64,000 bases of DNA, from assembly GCA_037074705.1 (NCBI GenBank), contig CM073591.1:130951032-131015031 (forward strand). Reading direction: 5' to 3'. A program made the position numbers and the translations under genes. The notes beneath the pieces were generated by a model. The model did no database searches and was not told the DNA's origin. It saw only the letters and a program-made list of their open reading frames with translations. Source of the stretch: Zhengitettix transpicula (lineage: Eukaryota > Arthropoda > Insecta > Orthoptera > Tetrigidae). This document shows, piece by piece, positions 46,618 to 57,990 of this stretch; within the stretch, counting starts at the first letter, position 1, and each line of letters begins with the position of its first letter.

Positions 46618-47129
46618 TATTTACCTTCTTCCTAATTAACTTTTAGAGATTAGGCATTTTTTAACTTTTGTGCTGCTACGCCAAATATGTTTTGACTCTC
46701 TAGCTAGGAATAATTGCTCTTAAGAAGATTGAATAGAACTTTGGGTCTCAGCTGACACATGTCTGGATATCGAGTCCGTCCGCCCTGATACTTTTTACTG
46801 AATCAGAGATATAAATTTGCAACCTCAAGTTAGCACAAAATAGTTGCAATCTTGGAGGCGCCGTGAGCAGTCTTGTCACGAAAATGAAATTGGAACAAAT
46901 GGGAGTAAACAGGACATTATCATAAATGCTTAATAAATGTGAGTATAGAGTATTTAATGACGAAACAATTGTATCATCATTAAAAATGTAGGGAATAAAT
47001 TGCAATAAATCACAATATAGCTGTATTACTGTGGTATTACACATTCAAGTTCTTATTGGTTAATTTGCTACATATTTCATTTCTTGTTCCACATCGAAAT
47101 TATATATGGAATTAAATTATTACTTTAGA
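46618..47129. other. AT-rich non-coding stretch
   Basis: Nothing recognised. Confidence 0.35.
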
Positions 47130-47795
47130 CTAGCTGGGTGCCCGCCGTTGCCCGAGATGTCATTTATCTATAACCCCCGATATGACTCCAATTTCGGTTA
47201 CTTTTGCGCTATTTTTATGTAACGCTCCTCGAACCCTATCCCTAAATGTGCTCACCTCCCATGCCGAAGGGGGTTGAAGTCATTGGCCAAATATAGCGGC
47301 CGTTTTTACATGTTAGAAGATGACCACCCCCCACAAATGTGTGATAATCAAAAAGTATTTATTCCAAGCAAAAATCGGACAATTTCTTCCCCAGCCAACC
47401 ACCTCCCAAACCCGTCGCGTTAGCCAGGTTGTCACAATTAGACTCAGTGACATTCATAGTCTCTGAATTGATTCGAATCTCGGTTGTTTTTGAGTTATTT
47501 TTATTTAACGTACCTCCACCCCACCCCTAAGCTTGTTCCCCTCACAGGGGTTGAAATTATCCACAAACAGCATCGGTATAAATACTATCAAAGTAATTAA
47601 CCCCACGAAATAATTATCGCAAATATCGACCGTTTAACATGTTTGAAAATTTCCACCCCCGACCACCCCCGCTTGTAGGAATTAAACGGCAACTTGAATA
47701 TCATAATTAAACTCACTGACAACCATAACCCTGAATTTGAGTCCAATCTCGATTGTGAACATACAAACAAAACTCTGCTTTATTTATTAGATTAG
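47130..47795 (+). repeat. Dispersed repeat C, longest copy
   Basis: Starts near GACTAGCTGGGTGCCCGCCG and ends AACATACAAACAAAACTCTG, CTTTATTTATTAGATTAGAT. Such GCTGG-TGCCCGC starts and ACAAACAAACT...TTAGATTAGAT ends are widespread in insect repeats thought to be RTE- or SINE-related. Internal blocks are reiterated (ACTGACAACCATAACCCTGA; CCACCCC runs). Homologous to 26780-27075 and 50150-50415. Confidence 0.6.
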
Positions 47796-48686
47796 ATTAT
47801 AATTTTGTTAGCTCAAAGTTTCTAAAAAAATTTTTGCAACTACTTTTACCACTATTTTCAAACCTTCCTACATCTTCGATTCGTGGAAAGAGTCGCCTGA
47901 AAACCTTCGGTGGATCTGAATTTTTTCCCTTATAACAACTTGTTCTTTTCTTTAAAGACTAATGACAATAAATTTAATTTTGCTGTTGTAGTTACGCAAT
48001 TAAATTGTAAATATTGCAAAAACGCAGAATTGGAGTTTAATTTTCTTGTTCTTTCTTTTACGTCATATTGATAATAAATTTATTTTCCAAATTTTTGTAA
48101 TGTTTGTTGTTACATTTGAATTAAATAATTATTTCACACATTTAAAGTTTTCCATATTTGTGTTTTGTTTGATAACCATTCTTCTTATTTAAAAAAACGA
48201 CTGCGTCAGCTTCGCATTTAAGTTTTTTCTCCTTGTCTTATAATTTCCGTCGCCTATTTTACTTCAGTAAACTTGTTTTTCTTTGTGTTCGGCGCATTCA
48301 AGAATTTATTTTATCTCATTGGCCCTTTAATCTCGCAACGAAAAGCTGGCGCTGATGGATGAATGGCTTTCTTGCTGCAATTAAATTTACGTTTGTGTGC
48401 TGGCTACAACGAAAACTAAAGTGTCCTTAACGTATAACTTATTTCTCTCGTCTTCACTCATGGGCCGCCGCACGGTAAAATACATTAATGTAATGAAGTT
48501 ATAAACACTTGTAATCAAAAGCGACATTCTTGTTGATGACTAAATTATCAATTTACGTGTTCAACGTTTGATAATAATACTGAAATCAGACTTAACAACG
48601 TAACCAACTATATTTTCCATAAAAATTAAACACTTATAATTAAAATTCACTGACATTTACAAATATATATCAATACGTTCATTATA
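47796..48686. other. AT-rich non-coding stretch
   Basis: Nothing recognised. Confidence 0.4.
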
Positions 48687-48700
48687 TATTTAAATATATA

Positions 48701-49202
48701 ACCTGCGAGGGATGTTCTCTCGCAGGTAGAACCTTATAGGAGAGACACGAAGGGGCTACCTTTGGGGATGCCTTTTCCTCTCCGTTTTTGAACTAAGGTT
48801 CCCACAAGCCGAGGCACCTCGGCCTGTTCTGAGAGGTGTATGTTCCGGGGTCGCAGACCTTGGGCATACGGTAAAAGTTGTCCGCTATTCCCTTTGGAAT
48901 AGTCGGCCAGCTGCCTCCTAAACTGGTCGAGGCACGGAGAAGGGAATGCTGCGTTCCCACAGCAAACTCCTCTCTCGCTATCGGAAGGGCGTGGGACAAG
49001 TACCCAATGCAGGTTTTTGTAGGGTTTTTCCTGCATTTCTTTAGGAGAATGCAGGGTAGGATCCTTAAACTATAGCCCGGGGGCCCTAGTTAACCCTCGG
49101 CTACCTTCCTCCACCTTTCCAAATCCCCCATTTCAAATTCCTTCCTATGCTATTAAAGGGGAGTTGCCACCTTGTGGATTACCCTCATGTAGCCTGTTAC
49201 CT
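48701..49202 (+). mobile_element. Rep500 retroposon copy, near full length
   Basis: Begins with the CCTGCGAGGGATGTTCTCTC hairpin and ends CTCATGTAGCCTGTTACCTA next to a TA/TTTA repeat. A deletion of about 16 bp removes the CCCGACCTACCTGATG segment, opening the middle hairpin. Flanks are AT-rich (ATTTAAATAT at about 48688 and 49229), so the target duplication is ambiguous. Confidence 0.88.
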
Positions 49203-49240
49203 AATATATATATATATTTATTTATTTATTTAAATATGAA

Positions 49241-49945
49241 CATTTGACTCTTAAATAAATGAGTTTAACTACATATAACAGAAATTTTGGTCAACAACTT
49301 CCTGTACTAGAAATTTGATGTTACCCGCTTTGTGGTTCTAGCGCCTTGAACGTAGGATAATTTTGCGAGGCTGATAATGACGTCAACACTGACGTCAGGA
49401 CTCATCTCTGATTTCATACACGGGTACACAGTTCAGCAATACATAAAAATAAATAACACACAAGTATTAGAAAGGTAGATATTAATGTCTAGGTTCTTTT
49501 AAATTAGCCCTAGCTTAATATCTAACATAATTCAATTAATTTGTAAAGACTCCAGAAATTTCGATTATGTTCGCAGGGTACGGACGAAGAACTACTTGTT
49601 TCCAGTCACGTAAGGTGTATATCTGCTCTCGCAGATTTAAATTGGTTACTGTAAACCTCTCAACTGATTCCATCAAGTAGTACCAGCATTCATCAACCGC
49701 TAGCACGTTCTATTTAACAGCTCCACACGGATATTCTCACCAAACTTCAAAATAATTTTACTTATTTTAACATTTATAATTTGGGTTGTACAATTCACTA
49801 ACCCCTATTTTATTTATGACTACCTGGGTATTTATTTATATAAGCTCGAAATAGTACTTCATTGCACATTAATCTATTAGTCAATAAAGTGATTTAATCT
49901 ATGTATCCTATGTAGAGGGAATGTTAATTTCATCACAACTCATCA
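49241..49945. other. AT-rich non-coding stretch
   Basis: Nothing recognised. Confidence 0.4.
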
Positions 49946-50070
49946 GTGATTTTGGAGCAGCACAAATACTCTCCATACCCAGAAATGTTGGTAGGTATTT
50001 ATATTATCACTTTTTTGTCTGAATTAGCTATCTTTCTTATTCATTGTTTTCAATCAGAAGTAATTTTTTT
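49946..50070 (+). repeat. Dispersed repeat F, third copy
   Basis: CCCAGAAATGTTGGTAGGTA, TTTATATTATCACTTTTTTG, TCTGAATTAGCTATCTTTCT, TATTCATTGTTTTCAATCAG. Same block order as 57875-57990. Confidence 0.6.
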
Positions 50071-50149
50071 ACTTTTAATAATAATTATACGCGGAACATT
50101 GTTATCCTCTTCCATCCGTAGTCCTAGGGGCAGAGCTACAACTTAACCG

Positions 50150-50415
50150 GAATGTAGAATAACATTATTAAACTCAACGATTTCCATAACCCCGAATTTG
50201 ACACCAATGTCAGTTCCTCCAACCAGATCCCTAACAGCGCTGCCCTCCCGCGCCGAAAGGGTTTGAAATTATACACAAAAAATATGAAGAGAAACGCTAT
50301 TAATTTCATGGACTCATAAAAATTTCTTTTGACGAAAATATCGGCAGTTTTAGCAAAATTTGTTCATGAATGCCCCACGAAAAACTGTCAATTTTATTTC
50401 TTAGATTAGATTTCA
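50150..50415 (+). repeat. Dispersed repeat C, truncated copy
   Basis: AACTCAACGATTTCCATAAC, CCCGAATTTGACACCAATGT, then GCCGAAAGGGTTTGAAATTA and TTTTATTTCTTAGATTAGAT. This is the 47130 repeat with internal differences. A Rep500 copy follows within about 60 bp. Confidence 0.6.
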
Positions 50416-50472
50416 TTCTATTCTTTGCCAATGGTAGTAAAATACATGTGCCACATCCTAGCAACGTCTATC

Positions 50473-50821
50473 CTGTATGTTCCGGGATCACAGACCTTGG
50501 GCATAAGGTAAGATTTGTTATCTGTTCCCATTGGAACAGTCGGCCAGCTGCCTCCTAAACTGGTCGAGGTACGGAGAAGGGGAATTCTGCGACCCCACAG
50601 CAAAATCTTCTCTCGCTAACGGAAAGGCGTGTGATAAGTACCCAAAGTCCGTCCTAACTAATGTATTACTTTTAGGCAAATGCCGGGAAGGATCCTTAAA
50701 CTATAGACCGGGGGCCCTATGTAACCCTTGGCTACCTTCCTCTACCCTTCCGCATCCCCCCTTTCAAATCCCTTCCTATGCAATTAAAGGGGAGTTGCCC
50801 CCATGTGGAATACTCTCATGT
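50473..50821 (+). mobile_element. Rep500 tandem pair, first copy, 5' truncated
   Basis: Starts at TGTATGTTCCGGGATC and ends TGGAATACTCTCATG without an A tail. The hairpin CTGTTCC-CATT-GGAACAG is the G-C form. Part of the middle hairpin is deleted. Confidence 0.85.
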
Positions 50822-50859
50822 TGACGGTTTCCAAAAGAAAAAAGCATTATGAGAAGAAG

Positions 50860-51387
50860 CCTGCCAGAGTATTCTCTCGCAGGTGAACCTTCCCTGAGAG
50901 CTTTGGCGGAGGCTACCTATGGGGATGCCTTCACATCTCTGGTTTTTGTGAACCCAGGTTCCCCCATGCCGAGGCACCTCGGCCTGTTTTGAGAGGTGTT
51001 TGTTCCGCGGTCGCAGACCTAGGGCATACGGTAAGAGTTGTCCGCTATTCCTATTGGAATATTCGGCCAGCTGCCTCTTAAACTGGTCAAGGCACGGCGA
51101 GGGGAAAGCTGCGTCTCCACAGCAAATCCCTCTCGCGCTATCGGAAGGGCGTGGGACAAGTACCAAATCCCGACCTACCTGATGCAGGTTTTCTAGGGTT
51201 CGTTCTGCATCACTTTTAGGCGAATGCCGGGGAGTATCCTTAAATTATAGCCCGGGGGTCCTAGTTAATCCTTGGCTACCTTCCTCTACCCTTCCGCATC
51301 TCCCATTTCAAATCTCTTCCTATGCTATTTAATGGGAATGTCACCATGTGCATTACCCTCATGTAGCCCGTTACCTCAAAAAAAATC
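50860..51387 (+). mobile_element. Rep500 tandem pair, second copy, full length
   Basis: Full layout from CCTGCCAGAGTATTCTCTCG to CATGTAGCCCGTTACCTCAA plus a run of A (51379-51386). Hairpin CTATTCC-TATT-GGAATAT, with one end pair lost. Middle hairpin TGATGCAGG / TCTGCATCA. Only 38 bp separates it from the first copy, which has the same orientation. Confidence 0.9.
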
Positions 51388-51999
51388 TTAGCTTTATAAT
51401 AAACATTCTTGCACAATCTAATTTTGCGTATGAACGTTCAAAGCAAAAAGAATTCGGTATTACACATATGAGCATAGCCTGTACCGTAATTCCCGATTAC
51501 TGAATAAATATAATTTACTTACTATGTTAATGTTTATTGTAGTTAAAATACCGCTTTTGTAAAATTTTCGTTTTTGTAACGGAAATATGCAACTTATAAC
51601 ACTATAACTGATTTCGCTCTAATCGACAAAGATCTTGTAAATTAATCAACAATTTTTTTAAATTTTTTTTATATTTCAGATCGATAAATTTCAAAATTTT
51701 ATGCATAAATACTTGGAACCGTGTCACACAAATCAATTCACTTTATATATAAGGCGTACTTTACTTCAGACTTTCCTTACATTTGAATTAATTTTTTTTT
51801 ATTGGTGATCCTATTTGTCAACGAAAACAGTGTGCCTCGCTACAGGTTATTTTGAAAGTATTGATACGCACACTGAAACATCTTCGAAACTGAATAAACT
51901 TGTCTGAGATTATTCAATAGTTCTGTCTCATTTAAATAGTGGTCGGGCGGCTCAAATGAGTTAAGAGGTTGTTTTGAACAGTGGCTGGGGCAAACAGAG
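51388..51999. other. AT-rich non-coding stretch
   Basis: Nothing recognised. Confidence 0.4.
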
Positions 52000-52400
52000 G
52001 AAGCAATAAAGCGAAATGCTTGTGTTGCGGTGACTTGCGGTAGCAGGGCGTGGGCCGCAGACTTAAGCTTGTTAGATGGTAATCAGGAGATGAGTGCCAC
52101 ACCTGGGCATTGTGAGGCTGCAGTGATGCGCGCACGCGGACCCCACGCGAGACTGACACCCGAATTCCTCGCTATTCAAGTCACCCGCCGCAAAACAACC
52201 CACTTCCAAACCTTTTCTGCGGCTGCTGACACGTAAATGGTCTACCTCCTGGAGAACGGTAAATATTCCCGGGGGAAAGGGAGAACTGCCAATTTGCCTT
52301 GTGATCCAAACTGCGTTCGTTCAGACGTCGGAAAACGAGCTCACGTCGAACTGGAGGTATTTTCGAAATGGTCATGATCGAACACTTGCAACTATCCCTT
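52000..52400. promoter_or_regulatory. GC-rich island, candidate conserved element
   Basis: GC-rich CpG-containing block, including GTAGCAGGGCGTGGGCCGCA, GATGCGCGCACGCGGACC and GGTAAATATTCCCGGGGGAA. Frames on both strands overlap without domain motifs. AT-rich DNA lies on both sides. Enhancer or promoter is the favoured but unproven reading. Confidence 0.3.
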
Positions 52401-52565
52401 GTAACCAATTGTTATCCCAATATAGTACAATATTATATACAGACTGAATTTTAGAGGGACAAATAATGATTTGTACACAAAAAAAATTAAATATTCCACT
52501 TTTACGTCTGTTTATATTTAATAAATAATGCAGTTTATTTTACCAATATCAGACCAAATGTAGAT

Positions 52566-53130
52566 TTAGGAAAGACGTGATGAAGGCACAAACACGTACC
52601 GAAAGGCTGTCGTAAAGAAATAAAATGTTGTCTGACATTGGCCAAAAAATTGCATTATTTACAAAAAAAATTATTTCTCCGTCAGCCATCTTATGAGCAA
52701 ATACGATTCGTCACAGATTTTACAAAATTATACATAAGTTTCGTAATAAATTACACCGAAAGGAACTACATCAATTACCATAATTACTTAACACCTAGAA
52801 ACGTATTATTTTAAATAAATAATACAGTTTTCTGACTAATTAATAATTTACTGAATTAAAGCAACGTTTCGGTACGCGTTTGTACCTTTATCAGATCTTT
52901 CCTAAATATTCTCATATTAAAAAAAAAACAGAACAGTTCGGCTGTGTGTAGCTTGTGATTAAGTGCCTCGGAAGAACTTCTATTTGTTTTTAATATGATC
53001 TGAAAATAGTAACATTTAGTATATTTATGAAAAACCTGATGAATGTACTAACACGGACCGAAACGTTTCTTTAATTCAATAAATAAATATTGTCCGTAAT
53101 TGGTCAGAAAACTATTTCATATAAACAAAC
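52566..53130. repeat. Three copies of a hammerhead-like Penelope end
   Basis: Copies at 52566-52670 (plus), 52800-52915 (minus) and 53020-53125 (plus) share GGAAAGA-CTGATGA, a GGTAC...GTACC stem around AAACAC, then CGAAACGTT, TTTAATTCAGTAAAT and GGTCAGAAAACT.T. The order CTGATGA, stem, GAAA is the conserved core of a hammerhead ribozyme. Each copy departs from it: GTGATGA in the first, CTGATAA in the second, a weak stem in the third. Such ribozymes are known in Penelope-like elements. Confidence 0.55.
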
Positions 53131-55014
53131 GTTAAAATACGATCTTTAAAATTTGTAACTTACTACAGAATTTTTTAAAAAAATTATTATACCACACCAC
53201 TAGACTCATTTATATTGTAACAGTCACCAAACTAAATCATTTGCAGGTACTGTATCATTATTTTATGTCCGTTGATAATCCAAGTTCGACAAATCAAGAA
53301 GAAGAATTCACTTCGATTAATCTATGGTATGTTTGTCCAAGAATATTTTATATATCCAGATTATTAATGTTCCTTATTAATAATATACAATTGCTTATAC
53401 GATTTTTGAAGTTTAAGTTTCTGTATGGAAGATTGATTCACTGGTACTTACTTATTCTTATAATAATACGACACACATTAAATTCTACGAATAAAAATTG
53501 CATATATCACTCATTTATTTACTATTTCCAAATAGACTATAGCCAATTAATTTATATTCTGCCAATAATACAACTGCTGGACAAATGCTCACAAGATTTC
53601 ATACATAACATATTCAATTTAATAAACCGCGTAACACAATGATACTTCATTTAAGCTGCCCAGTTTCCAGAATTCTTTAAAAATTGACTCACCAGTGTTG
53701 ATTTTTTAATATAATGCGGTAGTTAATCCTTTGTGAAACAGAATCTTCTGCTACAGTGATGATGTACTGTTGACGTCACGTCTTCTCACTTAATATCGTA
53801 TCTGTTAATAAATTGCATTTGTTACACTTTTCTCTTTCACCGTTGCTTATTTTTTAATTTGTGACTTTAGTCTTCTAAAATTACTCTAATAATCTCCATT
53901 ATTCCATATTTAATCTGTTGCAATTATTCTTGCATAAAATTAATTTGTTTTGAATATAAATAAACTCCCACCAAATCGTTAATTAAAAAAAACTATACGT
54001 GCGTGACAAATAATAGTTGATAGGCTTATGATGGGGACGTTAAACTTACTCCTGTTTTCATAAACATTTCCTCAGGATTCACTGTTCGACATATATCAAA
54101 TGAATAGACACATATTGCTGACACTAAATCTTTAGAGTTCGTAATTAATTAATTAAGTGTAGAGAACACTTGTACCAACTACAAATTATTCTTTAAAAAA
54201 CAAAGATAACAATCCCCTCCACAGATACACATCCCCCACGAACATACATCTCTTTCCTATAAAAAATTTCAACTACTCAAGATTTGAAACACAAATATTA
54301 ACTTCTCACTATTACAGTATTAATCTCCTGTCGACAGCTACGTGTTTTTTGCTATAAATGGAAAAAATAGGAAAAAGAATTTAATAGACAATGTATCGTT
54401 AGATATAATTTCAATTAATAATAAAACAAATAATTGTCGTTAAAAGACAGCAATTTACAAAAGAAATTAACAATAAACAACGGTGACATAGAAAAGTGTA
54501 ACAAAAGCAAACCAACGATTTGACTATACGGGCACTTCGAGTAATAAAATACACGAAAATTATACTGTTGATTAGAAACGAATGTAATGTTGATGTTTTT
54601 TAAGAACTCGTAAAAATATTGACGGACTAAATCAGGTTAATTTTTATAATGCAGAAGGTACAAATTATTTACTTCATTTCCCAAACACTTCATCTGAATG
54701 CTTTTGTAATATCCTATTTTAATATAACATAAAACGCGCCGATACTTGCCTGATTCTCATTATACGTCTAATAAATTCTAGATTTCGTATTTATTTTTCC
54801 AATATCACTGTACTCGTGAGATACCTCACGAATTTTTGCCAGCGCTGTGAAATTGCTCCGAATTTTGCACAAAATTTTAGCATTTACTGAATACAGAATA
54901 TTACAATTAGACCCATGAATCATCTGGCGAGAGTGTTAAAATATCATTGTAAAATAGATAAGTCAAATAATTCAAATAGGTACCATTTTAAGTGTCTTGA
55001 GAACGAAAAAATTC
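53131..55014. other. AT-rich stretch with one weak exon candidate
   Basis: 53247-53326 is bounded by TTTGCAG and GTATGT and reads FMSVDNPSSTNQEEEFTSIN in frame, a polar protein-like segment. Beyond the donor the frame stays open to 53642 but becomes AT-driven. No neighbouring exon was found. The rest of the stretch shows nothing. Confidence 0.2.
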
Positions 55015-55095
55015 ACTGTTTCCAGGAAACGGAGCGGAGTTTCTTTTCCGCCGCCGCGGTGACGTCACAGTCTACAACGTCAATATGGCATGTAT
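55015..55095 (+). promoter_or_regulatory. Promoter-like patch with CRE, ETS-like and YY1-like sites
   Basis: An 80-bp GC-rich patch: CAGGAAACGGAG (ETS-like), CCGCCGCCGCGG, the perfect CRE palindrome TGACGTCA (55061-55068), then TCAATATGGCATG (YY1-like AATATGGC). The compact order resembles a TATA-less core promoter. No following coding frame or splice donor is convincing. Confidence 0.35.
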
Positions 55096-55097
55096 AG

Positions 55098-55612
55098 CTA
55101 CTACAAGAACAGAATACTTTATTTTAATTTTTTTGAAATTAGTGAAGTTCAATTTAATGTTTTATATCAATTATCACCCACATGATCGTTGGCTCTGAAA
55201 ATACTCTATTAAGGATAGCACTGCCCACAAGTCTAATCGCCCCATCAAATGATCAATTAGATGAGAAATTTCATCATTAAAACTGAGAAATCTCTGGGTA
55301 ACTAGAATTTTGCTCTTCTAATTTCTTTGTTAGGTTTATATAGGAATAAGGCGTTACACTCCGGATAATGGTAAACACATAACGTTGTTTATAAAATTGA
55401 ATGTAAAGATCGTTTGCGTGTTATATAGGTTAAACCAAACGTGCATTAAAACATTTTATAGAACATATTACCAACCGAAAACTTTCTTTTGGATTCTCAA
55501 CGACTTGAAATTGTCAATTTTTATTATATCGTTTATAAATTTTTCGTGGTTGAGCACCAGATTTTGCGTGTCGCACTCAATCGACATGTCTGAAGACAGC
55601 GGTAGAGAATGA
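55098..55612. other. AT-rich non-coding stretch
   Basis: Nothing recognised. Confidence 0.4.
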
Positions 55613-56199
55613 CCACAGAAAAGTTTTTTTTAGGGCAACAGACTACATGAGGGTAATCCATGTTGGGTTACTCCTCTTTAATAGCATAGGAAGGGATTTG
55701 AAAAGGGGGATGCGGAAGGGTAGAGGAAGGTAGCCACGGGTTAACTAGGGCCCCCGGGCTATATTTTAGGATCCTACCCGGCATTCGCCTAAAGAAATGC
55801 AGGGAAAACCCTAGAAAAACCTGCATCAGGTAGGTCGGGCATTGGGTACTTGTCCCACGCCCTTCCGATAGCGGGAGAGGAGTTGCTGTGGGGACGCAGC
55901 ATTCTCTTCTCCGTGCCTCGACCAGTTTAGGAGGCAGCTGGCCGGCTATTCCAATGGGAATAGCGAACAACTCTTACCGTATGCCCAAGGTCTGTGACAC
56001 CGGAACATACACCTCTCAAAACCGGCCGAGGTGCCTCGGCTTGTGGGAACCTTAGTTCAAAAACGGGGAGGAAAAGGCATACCCAAAGGTAGCCCCTTCG
56101 TATCTCTCCTACAAGGTTCTGCCTGCGAGAGAAAATCCCTCGAATGTATTGTCTGCGAGAGAATAGCCCTCGCAGACCCTCATCCTCAACAGAAACGTC
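55613..56199 (-). mobile_element. Rep500 retroposon copy, full length
   Basis: Minus-sense. Tail at 55624-55631 (T run). The 5' end has two adjacent hairpin units, TGCGAGAGAATAGCCCTCGC and GCGAGAGAAAATCCCTCG. Flanks CCACAGAAAAGT (55613-55624) and CAACAGAAACGT (56188-56199) match 10 of 12. Hairpins GCCGAGG-CA-CCTCGGC and CTATTCC-CATT-GGAATAG are perfect. Confidence 0.9.
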
Positions 56200-56574
56200 A
56201 ACATCAAGTTTATATAGATATCTGAACCCGGTGCTCAACCGCGAGAAATGTATTAACAATTTACACCCGGAAAGATCCATTAATTTTTTATATCATTAAT
56301 TTTTGGCTGGTATTTATGATTGCATTTTTTGTACAGCATATCTAGGTTTATAGTTCTTTTTGATGTTTGAAAATTCATAAAGGACCGAAATTAAGAGCGA
56401 AACGTGTTTACCAAAAGTTATTTGCTAAGCGTCTAAGCGTTGTTTATCAATCTATGTCTGGCAGAATAATGTTTCGCTTTTTCACCTCCTTTATTCAGCA
56501 CTGGTATTCAGCTATGGTAAATTAAAATTACAAATCACTTATCAACAATAGTAAAGGGTCGCATAGTGATAAAT
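56200..56574. other. AT-rich non-coding stretch
   Basis: AGGACCGAAATTAAGAGCGA, AACGTGTTTACC near 56380-56412 vaguely resembles Penelope-type ends; otherwise nothing. Confidence 0.3.
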
Positions 56575-56960
56575 TATATTTTCCAAAAGCAGAGGTTGCG
56601 GTCGTGACGCGGATACTGAGCCTGGAGGTACGCACGTCTGCTCCCGAAACGTTAGCGTCTCGTCTGGATGCTAAGCAGCGACTGAGGCCCCGACAGGCGC
56701 ATACATTAAGAATACTTTAAATTCGTGGAAAAATATCTAGGACAATTTGGAAGCGAGAGTCCCGGGACAGCTGTCAGAGAGAGAGAGCACGCGTGGCGGA
56801 GGAGACTTGACACGGCCTGAATGCGTCTGTCTGCCCGAGCTGCATTGAGTTGTCTCTTCCAGCCACTTGCTCCGTGGAGCGGACCTCCTGGGGAGCCTCT
56901 GCTGTGAACCCGGCACCTTCGCCAGCCTCACTATCGCTCAACTCAGGACGCTTCACAAAT
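56575..56960. promoter_or_regulatory. GC-rich island, candidate conserved element
   Basis: GC-rich in two parts (56580-56700 and 56755-56955) around a short AT segment. Includes GGTCGTGACGCGGATACTGA, a (GA)n run at 56778-56789 that could bind GAGA-type factors, and CAGCTGTCAG (E box and TALE-like core). Minus-strand frames of 60-64 codons overlap in two registers, arguing against coding. Confidence 0.35.
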
Positions 56961-57435
56961 TAAATGAAAGCACATATCATTAAAAGCCAACAGATTCGTA
57001 TTCGTCATTTTCATTCACCTGCGGGTTTTCTCTTCATTTCTCAGTATTTTCATTGCCCACAGAATTCCGTATTGTTCCACCACACAATAGAATAGATTCA
57101 TTTTCCATAGATCCTCATGAGAAGCAAAGCTTCAAGGATGTGGAAAATGTTTTCGGCCTCTAATTAATTACTTAAAATTGCATAACAGTAATGAATAATC
57201 AGATAACATACTAATTACTTTATCTGCATAAAATTTTTTAAATTAAATGTTCTGAGTTAAAAGCTAATACAATTATTATAATTTCACGTCTAAAATATTT
57301 CAATAATTGAAGACTAATAATAGTTAATTTTAGCTAATTACACCATAATATTAAGATTATACAACTTATGAATACAATATTCCTGTAAATTCCACGCCCT
57401 GTTGGTCATCTGACACAGACATAACTCGGAAGAAT
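56961..57435. other. AT-rich non-coding stretch
   Basis: Nothing recognised. Confidence 0.4.
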
Positions 57436-57805
57436 ATGGTATAGACAGGCTATATATAGGGTAATCCACATAGTGGCAACTACCCTCTTATAACATACGA
57501 AAATGACTGAAAGGGGGGATGCGGAAAGACAGAGAAAGGTAACCGAGCCCCCCGAGCTATAGTTTAAGGATCGAACCTCGACCAGTTTAGGAGGCAGCTG
57601 GCCGACTATTCACATATGAATAGCGGGCAACTCTTACCGTATGCCCAAGATCTGCGACCCCGGAACATACACGTGTCAAAAAAGGACGAAGTATCTCTGT
57701 TTGCGGGAACCTTAGTTCAAAAAACCAGAGAGAAGAGAAAGCATCCGTAAAGGTAGCCTCCTCCAGAGCTCTCTGGGAAGAGAGAACTGCCCTCACAGGC
57801 TTCCT
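57436..57805 (-). mobile_element. Rep500 variant copy with internal deletion
   Basis: Variant 3' terminus (TATAGACAGGCTATATATAG on the plus strand), a deletion from the GGATCC region to the CTCGACCAGTTTAGG region, and 5' end GCCTGTGAGGGCAG. The stem reads CTATTCA-TATG-TGAATAG: both arms changed relative to CTATTCC...GGAATAG. Confidence 0.8.
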
Positions 57806-57869
57806 TGAAAACATAAGTCTTATGTAAGTTATTTTTATATTTCATATTAAATTAATTAAATAATAAGAA

Positions 57870-57990
57870 AGGGACAAGGATCCCAGAAACGTTGTGTGGT
57901 ACTTATATTACCCTTTTTGTCTGAGTTGGCTTTCTCATTCATTCTTTTCTTATTCATTATTTTCAACCAGATGTAAATTTTTTCATTTTA
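57870..57990 (+). repeat. Dispersed repeat F, fourth copy
   Basis: GGATCCCAGAAACGTTGTGT, GGTACTTATATTACCCTTTT, TGTCTGAGTTGGCTTTCTCA, TTATTTTCAACCAGATGTAA. Confidence 0.6.

Noticed and set aside
47130..47795. Helitron
   Set aside because: No TC start with a CTRR-hairpin end could be identified; left as an unclassified dispersed repeat.
53241..53642. A 133-codon open frame as a complete gene
   Set aside because: It starts at a non-ATG codon overlapping a splice-acceptor-like site, and most of its length is Ile/Leu/Tyr-rich AT translation. Only the first 80 bp are kept, as a weak exon candidate.
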